Assembly (NCBI RefSeq): GCF_003234115.2
Contig: NZ_CP126251.1
Location: forward strand, 3,758,212 to 3,822,211
Direction: 5' to 3'
Length of the DNA: 64,000 bases
Source: Curtobacterium sp. MCPF17_002
GTDB lineage: Bacteria > Actinomycetota > Actinomycetes > Actinomycetales > Microbacteriaceae
The position numbers were made by a program, and so were the translations under genes. Within the stretch, counting starts at the first letter, position 1, and every line of letters starts with the position of its first letter. Positions 31,668-39,771 of this stretch are shown piece after piece. The notes under the pieces were generated by a model. It made no database searches. It was not told the origin of the DNA and saw only the letters and a list, made by a program, of their open reading frames with translations.

Positions 31668-33725
31668 TCACGCGCGCCCGGCCACCATCGCGTCGATCGT
31701 CCGCATGGCCGTCGCGAAGATCGTCAGCACCGGGTTCACGCCCCCGTTCGTGACGTGCACGGACCCGTCGGCGACACGGAGTCCGTCGTGCCCCCAGACG
31801 CGACCGAACGGGTCGACGACCGAGGTCGCCGGGTCCGTCCCCATCCGGAGCGTGCCGGCCTGGTGCTGCCCACCGCTCGTGCCGGTGACCGGGCCGTGCA
31901 GCTCGGCGACGCGGATGGCCCCGGCGGCACGCAGCCAGTCGGCACTCCGGGCGCTCGTGTGGTCACGGGCGCGGACGTCCTCGGCGTGGACGCCGCCGCT
32001 GAACCACGCCACCGGGATCCCGTGCCGGTCGGTGACGGCGGGGTCGACGCGGACGCGGGCGTCGGCGGTGGTGACCTCCTGGACCGGGCCCATGATCCGC
32101 ATGCTCCGCCGCGCGAGGTCGCGCATGGCGTGCTTGGCGGCGAGGCCCGAGCGCGGGATGAGCCCGGTGCCGACGAGGTACTGGTAGGTGTTCGACGGGG
32201 TGGCGATGAACTCGTTCGCCAGGATCCCGCCGCCGACCTGTCCGTCGACGCCGTGCCGGAAGTCGGTCGTCGCGATGGAGGGTCCCGGTCCGAGGCCGTC
32301 GTCCACGACGTCGTCGAAGATCCCCATCGCGCCGCCGTACACGTGGCCCTGCAGGTGTCGGCCGACCTGGTCGGTGCCGTTCCCGATGCCGTCGGGTTCG
32401 TGGTCGCTGCGGCTGTTGAGCAGCAGCCGCGCCGACTCGACGGCGCCCGCCGCGACGACCACCTCGGCGGCGTCGACGTCGGCGGCCCAGTCGCGGCCGT
32501 CCGCGGTGCCGACGATCGTGACGCCGACCACCCGGCCGGTGCCGTCGGTCCGGAGCCGGGCGACCCGGCTGTCGAGCAGGATCGAGGCGTTCCCGGTCGC
32601 GAACGCCCGGGTCAGCATGGTGTTCTGGCTGCCGTTCTTCGCGTCGACCGGGCAGGCGAAGCCGACGCACATGCCGCACTGCTCGCACGCCCGGCGACCG
32701 AGGTACGGCGTCGAGTTGATGAGGAGCGGCACGTGCACGGTCGAGATCCCGAGGACTCCTGCGGCCCGGGCGAGACGCTCCCGGGCGGCCCCGGACGGCA
32801 ACGGCGGCATCGGGAACGGCCGCGTGCGGTCGCCGGACCACGGGCCGTCGGTGTCGCCGCCGCTGACGCCGACCTCCCACTCGGCCCGCTCGTACCAGGG
32901 CTCGAGCTCGTCGTACCCGAACGGCCAGTCGGCGAGGCTGCTGCCCTCCGGCACGCCGTAGGTCGACGCCATCGCGAAGTCCCGCGGCCCGAACCGCCAC
33001 GCCTGCGCGCCGTACACGCGGGTACCGCCCCCGGCCGTGCCGGCGTTGCCGTGCCAGCCCGGCGACGACGGCCGGAGCAGCAGTCGCTCCCGCCCTGCGG
33101 AGACCGTCCGGGGGTTCCCGGCGTCGACCGGTCCGGTCCGCGGAGCGACACCCCAGGACGACCGTGGGTTCCGGATGTGGTCGCTGCTGAGTTCGGCGGT
33201 TCCCGGCCAGCGTCCGGCCTCGACGACGAGCACGCGCCGTCCCGACTCCGCCAGACCGCACGCGGCGACGCCGCCGCCGGCCCCGGAGCCGATGACGATC
33301 GCGTCGTACCGGTCCGCCAACGCCGACGGGTGGACCACGGTGGGCACCGCGGTCGCGACGGGCACGGGGACGCTCCACCCGTCCGGTGGTCCGGGCTGCC
33401 AGCCGACCATCTCCCAGGAGCGCTCACCGGCGTTGCCGCCGTTCGCCGCGTCGGCGTAGTAGCCGGCGGACACGAGTTCGGCGAACCAGACGAGGTCCGG
33501 ATCGTCCTCGGCGACGGCCGCGTCGTCGTCACGCTCGACGACGGCGCGGAGCCGGTCGAGCCAGTCCGGCCGGTCCTCGAGGACCGCCGCCAGGAACTCG
33601 AGGGCGCCTGCGTCCGCGGCCGACGGGTACTCGTCGCCGGGGACGACCCGGTCGACCAGCACGCGCAGCCGCGCCTGGTTCGCGTGGACGAACGCGCGCT
33701 GCGCGGTGACGGGGCCTTCCGTCAT
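31668..33725 (-). CDS. GMC oxidoreductase with N-terminal gluconate-dehydrogenase-subunit-3-like domain
   Basis: 685-residue flavoprotein. Residues about 10-115 look like gluconate 2-dehydrogenase subunit 3 (RLRVLVDRVVPGDEYPSAADAGALEFL). The GMC FAD domain then begins at YDAIVIGSGAGGGVAACGLAESG (GSGAGG 147-152) and runs to a C-terminal NGGVNPVLTIFATAMR. A Cys cluster at 347, 350, 353 and 358 (CEQCGMCVGFAC) is inserted, as in some cholesterol-oxidase-like GMC proteins. It oxidises an alcohol or sugar; substrate unknown. No signal peptide is seen. SD GGAGGG upstream of ATG 33725; a longer open frame 5' of this is not coding. Confidence 0.87.
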   Translation of the reverse strand: MTEGPVTAQRAFVHANQARLRVLVDRVVPGDEYPSAADAGALEFLAAVLEDRPDWLDRLRAVVERDDDAAVAEDDPDLVWFAELVSAGYYADAANGGNAGERSWEMVGWQPGPPDGWSVPVPVATAVPTVVHPSALADRYDAIVIGSGAGGGVAACGLAESGRRVLVVEAGRWPGTAELSSDHIRNPRSSWGVAPRTGPVDAGNPRTVSAGRERLLLRPSSPGWHGNAGTAGGGTRVYGAQAWRFGPRDFAMASTYGVPEGSSLADWPFGYDELEPWYERAEWEVGVSGGDTDGPWSGDRTRPFPMPPLPSGAARERLARAAGVLGISTVHVPLLINSTPYLGRRACEQCGMCVGFACPVDAKNGSQNTMLTRAFATGNASILLDSRVARLRTDGTGRVVGVTIVGTADGRDWAADVDAAEVVVAAGAVESARLLLNSRSDHEPDGIGNGTDQVGRHLQGHVYGGAMGIFDDVVDDGLGPGPSIATTDFRHGVDGQVGGGILANEFIATPSNTYQYLVGTGLIPRSGLAAKHAMRDLARRSMRIMGPVQEVTTADARVRVDPAVTDRHGIPVAWFSGGVHAEDVRARDHTSARSADWLRAAGAIRVAELHGPVTGTSGGQHQAGTLRMGTDPATSVVDPFGRVWGHDGLRVADGSVHVTNGGVNPVLTIFATAMRTIDAMVAGRA

Positions 33726-33811
33726 CGTCGACCTGCCCTCCGGGCGGCTCCGGCGCCGCCCTCGATCACGGTACCGGTCCGCGGACCGGTGACGGGCCCT
33801 GGACCGGACCG

Positions 33812-33858
33812 GGCCTGGAGGCGCGGTGCGCGTCCGACCCGCACCGCGCCTCCAGGCC
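33812..33858. repeat. GGAGGCGCG palindrome, copy 8
   Basis: 18-bp perfect stem (33812-33829 with 33841-33858) and 11-nt loop, between the VOC gene 3' end and the promoter of the GMC gene. Probable terminator of the VOC transcript. Confidence 0.8.
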
Positions 33859-33880
33859 GTGGTCGCGCCCGGACCCGACG

Positions 33881-34249
33881 TCAGGCGCGGTCGTGCAGGG
33901 TCACGTGGTACCCGTCGGGGTCGGCGAAGGTGAACGTGCGGCCGAAGGGGCCGTCGATCGGCGCGGACACGATGGCGTGACCGTCGGCGACGAGGGCGTC
34001 GTGGATCGCCTGGACGTCGGTCGCGTGCAGCCAGATCGCCGCACCGATGCCGGGCTGTGCGACCGCGTCGAGGTCGGTCCCGGGGACGGTGTCCCGGAGC
34101 GCGAAGGCGATCGGTGTGGTCGTGAAGACGACCGCGTGCGGGGGACCCGCCGGCGACCGGACGAGCCCGAGGTACTGCTCGTAGAAGGCCTGCGACGCGT
34201 CGAGGTCGCGGGTCTGGAGGGAGATGAAGTCGGGTCCGGTGACGGGCAT
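33881..34249 (-). CDS. VOC (glyoxalase/bleomycin resistance) family protein
   Basis: 122 residues with two beta-alpha-beta-beta-beta modules: DFISLQTRDLDASQAFYEQYLGL and the second half ending FTFADPDGYHVTLHDRA. It is typical of metal-dependent glyoxalase/dioxygenase-like or drug-binding VOC proteins; activity is not assignable. It is divergent from the MarR gene, with two identical-type operators between them, so it is likely repressed by it. Strong AAGGAG ribosome site. Confidence 0.9.
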   Translation of the reverse strand: MPVTGPDFISLQTRDLDASQAFYEQYLGLVRSPAGPPHAVVFTTTPIAFALRDTVPGTDLDAVAQPGIGAAIWLHATDVQAIHDALVADGHAIVSAPIDGPFGRTFTFADPDGYHVTLHDRA

Positions 34250-34268
34250 GGTGCGCTCCTTGTGGTCG

Positions 34269-34312
34269 TGTCAGTCTTCTGACACGGGACAACCTATGTC
34301 AGACTACTGACA
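34269..34312. promoter_or_regulatory. twin MarR operators TGTCAG-N4-CTGACA
   Basis: TGTCAGTCTTCTGACA (34269-34284) and TGTCAGACTACTGACA (34297-34312) are perfect 6-bp-arm palindromes 28 bp apart. The second touches the MarR start codon and covers the region of a TATGTC -10. Both divergent promoters are contained, so MarR can repress both. Confidence 0.85.
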
Positions 34313-34758
34313 TGAGTCAACACGGCGACGGCATCGACCTCGACACGTCCCTGGGCTACCTGCTCAAGGAGGCCGCCAGTGCCCTCCGGACCTCGATGGA
34401 GGCCGTGCTCCGGCCGCTCGGGATGACCATGACGCACTACTCCTGCCTCGAACTGCTGGCGCAGCGACCCGGCCTGTCGAACTCCGAGCTCGCCCGCGGG
34501 GCCTTCGTGACCCGGCAGTCGATGAACGTGCTGCTGCAGGCACTCGAGCGCGACGGCTTCGTGACGAGGCCGCCCGAGGCGCCGGTCGGGAAGGCCCTGC
34601 CGACCCGGCTGACCGACACGGGGCGGGAGCGCCTCGAGCACGCGTCCGCCGCCGTCCGGTCCGTCGAGGTCAGGATGACCAGCGGGATGACCGACGACGA
34701 GCAGGCCGCCGCGCTCGGGGCGCTGCGGAGCATGGTCCGGTCGCTGCGGGCTAGTTGA
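34312..34758 (+). CDS. MarR-family transcriptional regulator
   Basis: 148 residues. Winged helix: LGMTMTHYSCLELLAQRPGLSNSELARGAFVTRQSMNVLLQALERDGFVTR, wing PVGKALPTRLTDTGRERL, with flanking dimerisation helices. No Cys redox switch is visible. It is expected to bind the two palindromes just upstream and control itself and the divergent VOC gene. Its 3' end overlaps the convergent LCP gene by 8 bp. Confidence 0.92.
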   Translation: MSQHGDGIDLDTSLGYLLKEAASALRTSMEAVLRPLGMTMTHYSCLELLAQRPGLSNSELARGAFVTRQSMNVLLQALERDGFVTRPPEAPVGKALPTRLTDTGRERLEHASAAVRSVEVRMTSGMTDDEQAAALGALRSMVRSLRAS

Positions 34759-36382
34759 TGCAGGCGCCCTGGTCGCCGTAGGCGTTGCCGACGGGGGCGG
34801 TGGACGGGGTGCTCTTCGGTTTCGGGTTCGCCGTGGTGGCGGCCGTCGGGCTGCTCGTGCCGGTCGAGCCGCTGGTGGTGCCGCTCGTGCCGGTCGTGCC
34901 GGTCGTGCCGGTCGCGGTCGTGCCGCTGGTGGTGCCGCTCGTGCCTGCCGCCGTCGTGCCGCTGGTGGTGCCGCTCGTGCCTGCCGCCGTCACGGTGTGG
35001 CCGTCCGTCCCGAGCACCAGCGTGACGCCGGTGACCTGGGTCGACAGGACCGCCGTCGCGCCCGGCACGACGTTCGCGACGGCCTTCGCCTGGGCCTCCG
35101 CGCCCTTCGGGTACTCGACGACCGTCGCGGTCGTCGTCGTGGTGTCCGAGGGAGCCCCCACGACGAAGCCCTTCGCGGTCAGCGCCGACGAAGCCGCCGT
35201 CGCACCCCCGGCCGTCGACCCGCCGTTCTGCACCGTGACGTGGACGCTCGAGGGAGCGGCCGCGTGCGCCGATGTGTACGCGGCCGGAGCGCCGACGATG
35301 CTCTGGATGAACGCCGGCATCGCCCCGAAGTCCACCGCGACGGTCGAGTACCCGTCGATGGTGGGCGTGCCCGCCGTCGGGATCGCGGTCGACCGGATGT
35401 TCGACAGGTCGATGCTCCGGAACGTGTTCACGAGGCTCGGGATGCTCAGCCCGTCGTCGATCTGGATCGAGTCACCGACACCGTGCAGCAGGTTCGAGAC
35501 CTTCACCGGGTTGAGGAGCGTGTCCGCGGACAGGGCCTTCCGGGCCTCCTGGGACAGGAAGTACTGCTGCCGGACCTCACGGTCGAGGTCGCCGCGGGGC
35601 AACCCGTCCCGCTGCCGGACGAACGAGAGTGCCTGGGACGCGTCGAGCGTCGAGTTCCCCGCGGGCAGGTCGACGTTCGAGTTCGTGTCGTGGACCGCCT
35701 CGTTGAGGCAGACCTGCACCGGGCCGAGCGCCTTGACGAGCTGGTAGAAGCCGAGCAGCGAGACCCGGACGAAGTGGTCGATCGTCAGGCCGCTCATGTT
35801 CTCGATCGTCTGCATGAGGAGCCGCATGCCGCCGGCGTCCCCGCCGCCGTTCGCGGCGCCGTCCGAGAAGGCGCTGTTGAGCTTGAACGTGCCGTGCCCG
35901 GGGATCTGCACCCACGAGTCGCGGGGGAACGAGATCATCGTCGCGCTGCCGCCGCCCGCCGGGATGTGCAGCACGATCATCGAGTCGGTGTTGGTCGCTC
36001 CGCCGTCGAGCTGGGTCCCGAGTTCCGCGAGCTCCTGCGGGGTGGCGTCGGCCGGCCGGTGGTCGTCGCCGACGAGCAGGATGTTCTGCGCCGCACCGTC
36101 GGCATCCGGGGAGGACGACGCGTGCGGCAGCGCCACGTGCACCTTCGTCAGGCTGTCGTCGAGCTGCGCGTACGACCACGCCGCGTACCCGCCGGTGAGG
36201 ACGAGCGCCATCGCGAGGACGCCGCCGATCGCCGGGAAGACGACCCGGCCGGTACGGCGCTGGCGGCCGTGGCGGACGGGGGTGCGTCGCCGTCCGCGGC
36301 TGGCGGGGTGGTGCAGGTCCGTCCCGGCGGGGTGCTGCTCGGGCTCGGTCGGGTCGGGTGACTCGAAGGGGTCCTCGTTCAT
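34751..36382 (-). CDS. LytR-CpsA-Psr family protein with LytR_C domain
   Basis: 543 residues. A cytoplasmic basic N-terminus and a TM helix (about 47-70) precede the LCP domain (ILLVGDDHR..., TDSMIVLHI, MISFPRDSWVQIPG, and the signature FVRQRDGLPRGDLDRE with its catalytic Arg/Asp). A LytR_C domain (SVHVTVQNGGSTAGGA...) and a Thr/Gly/Ser-repeat tail follow. The enzyme transfers undecaprenyl-linked glycopolymers to peptidoglycan outside the membrane. The tail is encoded by tandem repeats (about 34863-34990). Leaderless (TACGGT 36394-36389). Confidence 0.93.
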   Translation of the reverse strand: MNEDPFESPDPTEPEQHPAGTDLHHPASRGRRRTPVRHGRQRRTGRVVFPAIGGVLAMALVLTGGYAAWSYAQLDDSLTKVHVALPHASSSPDADGAAQNILLVGDDHRPADATPQELAELGTQLDGGATNTDSMIVLHIPAGGGSATMISFPRDSWVQIPGHGTFKLNSAFSDGAANGGGDAGGMRLLMQTIENMSGLTIDHFVRVSLLGFYQLVKALGPVQVCLNEAVHDTNSNVDLPAGNSTLDASQALSFVRQRDGLPRGDLDREVRQQYFLSQEARKALSADTLLNPVKVSNLLHGVGDSIQIDDGLSIPSLVNTFRSIDLSNIRSTAIPTAGTPTIDGYSTVAVDFGAMPAFIQSIVGAPAAYTSAHAAAPSSVHVTVQNGGSTAGGATAASSALTAKGFVVGAPSDTTTTTATVVEYPKGAEAQAKAVANVVPGATAVLSTQVTGVTLVLGTDGHTVTAAGTSGTTSGTTAAGTSGTTSGTTATGTTGTTGTSGTTSGSTGTSSPTAATTANPKPKSTPSTAPVGNAYGDQGACIN

Positions 36383-36521
36383 GGCCACACCGTAGGAACG
36401 GTCGCTGCGGAACACCCCGGGCGCTCTGTGCCGATGTTCAGCCCGCACCGCGCGGAGCATCTCGCCCTGATCGTGGCGCAGCTGACGGAGCACCCCGGGG
36501 CGCTGACGTAGGGTTCGGTCC

Positions 36522-37130
36522 GTGATGTCACCTGTGCAACCACGAAGGAACCGGCGTCGTGGCACCACCCTCGTCGTCCTGATGCTGGCCGCCGTGTGCT
36601 CCGGGGTCTTCGCCGGCGTCGCATCCCCGGCATCGGCGCACTCAGCGCTCACCGCGAGCACACCCGCTGCGGGTGCGGAGGTGCCCTCCGACCTCGATCG
36701 CGTCGACCTCACGTTCTCCGAGGCACCGATCGCCGGGCTCGACGCCGGCCTCCGCATCGAGGTGCGGGACGCAGACGGCTCGGACGAGTCCACCGGGGAC
36801 GTGATCGTCAGCGGCACGACCATGTCGAAGGCCGTCGACCTCTCCGCCGGCCCGCACACGGTGCTGTGGCGGTACGTGTCACCCGACGGACACCCGGTCG
36901 ATGGTCAGATCGACTTCACCGTGCGCGCGGCTGCGTCGTCGTCAGCTGCGTCCGGCGCTCCGTCTGCCCCGGCTGCTCCGACTGCGTCGCCGAGCGCCTC
37001 TCCGTCGGCAGCGGCGACCGCTGATGCCGGGGTCTCCGGCGGGCCCTTCGTGTGGGTGCTGGGCGGGGTCGTCGCGGTGCTCGTTGCGGGGTCCGTGGTC
37101 GCCGTGGTCCGTCGGGGTCGGCGCGCCTGA
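36522..37130 (+). CDS. copC: CopC/YobA-type copper-binding protein with C-terminal anchor
   Basis: 202 residues. A Sec signal is cleaved just before His40 (ASA-HSALTASTP), so His becomes the mature N-terminus and, with the later SPDGHPVDG His, makes the Cu(II) site of CopC. A cupredoxin-like domain to about residue 132 is followed by a Ser/Ala/Pro linker, a TM helix (FVWVLGGVVAVLVAGSVVAVV) and a basic end. It handles copper outside the membrane. The usual partner CopD/YcnJ is not adjacent. GTG start is leaderless (TAGGGT 36509-36514). Confidence 0.9.
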   Translation: MMSPVQPRRNRRRGTTLVVLMLAAVCSGVFAGVASPASAHSALTASTPAAGAEVPSDLDRVDLTFSEAPIAGLDAGLRIEVRDADGSDESTGDVIVSGTTMSKAVDLSAGPHTVLWRYVSPDGHPVDGQIDFTVRAAASSSAASGAPSAPAAPTASPSASPSAAATADAGVSGGPFVWVLGGVVAVLVAGSVVAVVRRGRRA

Positions 37131-37164
37131 CCGCGCGTGCGTGACCGGGCGCGCCTGACCGCGC

Positions 37165-38049
37165 TCAGCCGAGGAAGTCGCGGAGGGCCGCGGCGAGGAG
37201 CTCGGGCTGCTCGTCGGGGATGAAGTGTCCGGAACCGGGAACCGTCACGTTCCGGGCATCGTCGGCGTACGGACGGACGGGTGCCGTCATGTCGGGGATG
37301 CTGCCGAACTCCGCACTGACACCGAGGACCGGCATCGTGAACCGCCTGGTCTCCAGGAGCGCACGGTTCTGCTCGGCGGAACGTGCGGCCGCACGGTAGT
37401 AGGCCAGCCCGGCGTGCACGCCGCCCTCGGCCGCGAACGACGCCGCGTAGGCATCGATGTCCGCTTCCGAGAACGTCGACGGGTCGTGCGTCTTCGCACG
37501 GAGGAACCAGGCGATGTAGTCCCGCTCGTGCCCTCGCAGCAGGACCTCCGGCAGGTCGTCGACCTGGTGGAACGCGAAGTGCCACGTCTTCCACGCCCGC
37601 TCCGGGTCGAGCGGGACGGCGTCCGGCATGGTGATGCCGGGGATGCCGGCGTCGAGGAGCGCGAGGTGGTCGATCTCGTCCCCGTACAAGAGGCCGTACG
37701 GGAAGGCCGTCCACGCGCCGACGTCGTGCGCGACCAGGGCGTACCGGGTCACCCCGAGTTGCTGCAGGAGGTCGTGCACGCGGATCGCCATCGCCTGCGT
37801 GTCGTAACCGACGGCTGGACGATCCGATCCGCCCTGCCCCGGGAGCTCGGGGATCACGAGTCGGTACCGGTCCGCGAGGTGCACGGCCGCCCGGAGCCAG
37901 GCGCGGGCGTCCTGCGGGAAGCCGGCCAGGAGCACCACGGTCGGACCGGTCGGGTTCCCGCCGACGAGCGCGTGCAGACGGACGCCGTCGACGTGGCGGT
38001 ACTCGTCGGCGAAGTCGTTCCGGTTCGGTGTCGTGGTGGGGGTGCTCAT
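37165..38049 (-). CDS. alpha/beta hydrolase, epoxide-hydrolase-like
   Basis: 294 residues. VVLLAGFPQDARAWL gives the HGxP-like oxyanion region (as GFPQ), ALVAHDVGAWTAF is the elbow with an Asp nucleophile (HDVG) as in epoxide hydrolases and dehalogenases, and VPGSGHFIPDEQPE holds the His. An Asp nucleophile points to epoxide or halide hydrolysis rather than ester cleavage. Divergent from TetR 38170, which is its likely repressor. GAGGAG ribosome site at ATG 38049. Confidence 0.88.
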   Translation of the reverse strand: MSTPTTTPNRNDFADEYRHVDGVRLHALVGGNPTGPTVVLLAGFPQDARAWLRAAVHLADRYRLVIPELPGQGGSDRPAVGYDTQAMAIRVHDLLQQLGVTRYALVAHDVGAWTAFPYGLLYGDEIDHLALLDAGIPGITMPDAVPLDPERAWKTWHFAFHQVDDLPEVLLRGHERDYIAWFLRAKTHDPSTFSEADIDAYAASFAAEGGVHAGLAYYRAAARSAEQNRALLETRRFTMPVLGVSAEFGSIPDMTAPVRPYADDARNVTVPGSGHFIPDEQPELLAAALRDFLG

Positions 38050-38103
38050 CGTGCTCCTCGTGCTCGTCCGGGCTGTTCTGCAGGGCCACCCTAGCGATGT
38101 TGT

Positions 38104-38122
38104 ATCGATCAGTCCAAGATAG
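38104..38122. promoter_or_regulatory. candidate TetR operator between hydrolase and TetR genes
   Basis: TATC (38104-38107) and GATA (38119-38122) flank GATCAGTCCAA, a weak dyad of the kind recognised by AcrR/TetR regulators, between the divergent starts. TAGGAT at 38121-38126 could be the -10 for the TetR gene. Confidence 0.5.
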
Positions 38123-38169
38123 GATGACGTGAGCGGAACGCGCACGACGGACCGCTGGAGGTGCAGGCG

Positions 38170-38766
38170 ATGGCGGGGAAGAAGGCGTTCGACGCCGACG
38201 CGGCGGTCGAGGCGGCGATGCTCGTCTTCTGGGAGCGCGGCTACGCGGACTCGTCGTTGGATGCCCTCGGCGCTGCGATGGGCGTGGGCCGGAGCTCCTT
38301 CTACAACGCCTTCGGCGACAAGGCCGGGTTGTTCCAGCAGTGCCTCGCTCGCTACGGCAGCCGCTACGGCGACCGGTACGAGCAGGCACTCGCAGCGCCG
38401 GAGGGTGACGTCCGCGCCGCGCTCACCTCGTTCTTCGAGGTGACGCTGGACCGGATCGCCGACCCGGCCGTGCCGCGCGGATGCCTGATCGCACAGTCGG
38501 TGATCGCCAGCCCGACCCTCCCGCCGCAGGCGGCCGCGCAGGCGGAGATCCTCCTCGGCCTGCAGCGTCGGCGGATCACGACGGCACTCGTCGCGGCCGG
38601 CGTCGCCGCGCCGGCGGCGGAGGACGTCGCACTGCAGGTGGCTGCCGTCAACCAGTCCCTGGCCGTCCTGAGCCGGACCGGTCTGAGCCCCGAGCGGCTC
38701 GGATCGGTGGCACGCGCTGCCGTCGTCGCAGCTGTGAACGGGATCGGCGCGGGCACGCCCTCGTGA
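38170..38766 (+). CDS. TetR-family transcriptional regulator
   Basis: 198 residues. HTH: AAVEAAMLVFWERGYADSSLDALGAAMGVGRSSFYNAFGDKAGLFQQCLARYG, typical of the YxaF/AcrR-like group, with the TetR_C domain starting CLIAQSVIASP. ATG 38170 is preferred to the GTG at 38161 because GGAGG then has proper spacing. Probably controls the divergent epoxide-hydrolase-like gene. Confidence 0.9.
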   Translation: MAGKKAFDADAAVEAAMLVFWERGYADSSLDALGAAMGVGRSSFYNAFGDKAGLFQQCLARYGSRYGDRYEQALAAPEGDVRAALTSFFEVTLDRIADPAVPRGCLIAQSVIASPTLPPQAAAQAEILLGLQRRRITTALVAAGVAAPAAEDVALQVAAVNQSLAVLSRTGLSPERLGSVARAAVVAAVNGIGAGTPS

Positions 38767-38797
38767 CGGTGCCCGGTGCGGCTGGTCTCCGGTGTGC

Positions 38798-39625
38798 TCA
38801 GGACTGCAGCGGCGGGGTGGCCAGCGAGTCGAGCATGCGGAGCTTCTCGGCTGTCGGGCTGTCCTCGTCCGCGTAGTACACGACGAGGACCAGGTCCTCG
38901 AGCTGCATCTTCTCGCGGTGGAGTTGCAGCGCTCCGAGGACCGGGTGCTCGATCTGCACAGCACCACCGCTGAAGGTCCGCACGCCCTGCCGTGCCCATT
39001 CCTCGCGGAACCGAGCGCTCGCAAGGGAGAGCTCTCCCACCAGTTCGATCGCGCGCGGCTCGTCGACGTCGTCCCCGAGCGAGTGCCGGAACAGTGCCAC
39101 GAAGTCGCTCACCGATCGTTCCCATTCCACGTGGAACTCCCGCTCCTCCGGATCGAGGAGCAGTGACCGGAGGCGGTTGTTGCCCGGGGCGAGACGTGGC
39201 GAGAACGTGATGGCCGACGCGTTCGCGGCGAGGACGTCGAAGTAGCGGCCTTCGATGAACGCCGGGGACGCGATGGACGCGAGCAAGTGATGCAGCCGTG
39301 CCGGGACGCGTTCCTCGCGCTGCCGCCGTCGGGCACGGGGTCGCGGAGTCGCGAGGGACATGAGGTACGCGGCCTCGACGTCGTCCAGCTGGAGCACCCG
39401 TGCGAGCGCCTCGAGCACCTGCATCGACGGGTTGCTGTCGCGACCGCGCTCGAGCCGGAGGTAGTAGTCCGCGCTGATCCCGGCGAGCAGTGCGACTTCC
39501 TCGCGCCGGAGTCCCGGCACGCGTCGGTTCGGTCCCGCGGGGAGACCGGCTCGATCGGGCGTGAGCAGACCGCGGCGAGCGCGCAGGTACGCGCCCAGCC
39601 TGTTCGCTCCACCCTCGTCGTCCAC
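38798..39625 (-). CDS. XRE-family regulator with MmyB-like ligand domain (third copy)
   Basis: 275 residues. HTH RRVPGLRREEVALLAGISADYYLRLERG and MmyB domain (IASPAFIEGRYFDVLAANASAITF, SLLLDPEEREFHVEWE) make it a paralogue of the proteins at 18561 and 20490. The GTG at 39625 is chosen because TACCGT (39638-39633) lies 7 nt upstream, the same leaderless arrangement as its paralogues. Divergent from an SDR gene at 39772, its likely target. The coding sequence contains a parS-like TTCCACGTGGAA at about 39125-39136. Confidence 0.9.
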   Translation of the reverse strand: MDDEGGANRLGAYLRARRGLLTPDRAGLPAGPNRRVPGLRREEVALLAGISADYYLRLERGRDSNPSMQVLEALARVLQLDDVEAAYLMSLATPRPRARRRQREERVPARLHHLLASIASPAFIEGRYFDVLAANASAITFSPRLAPGNNRLRSLLLDPEEREFHVEWERSVSDFVALFRHSLGDDVDEPRAIELVGELSLASARFREEWARQGVRTFSGGAVQIEHPVLGALQLHREKMQLEDLVLVVYYADEDSPTAEKLRMLDSLATPPLQS

Positions 39626-39771
39626 AGACGCAACGGTAGTTGTCACGCCGCCGCTGAGGGAGGCCCTGCCACTCCCCGGACCACCAGGGATCTTCCCCGG
39701 CCTGCGGGCCGTCCCCACGATGGGAGGACGCCCCACGCAGGGCGACCAGTCACCACACGGGAGAACACACC

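Noticed and set aside
33726..34292. N-terminal extension of the GMC oxidoreductase
   Set aside because: It overlaps the VOC gene out of frame and a terminator palindrome; ATG 33725 has a ribosome site.
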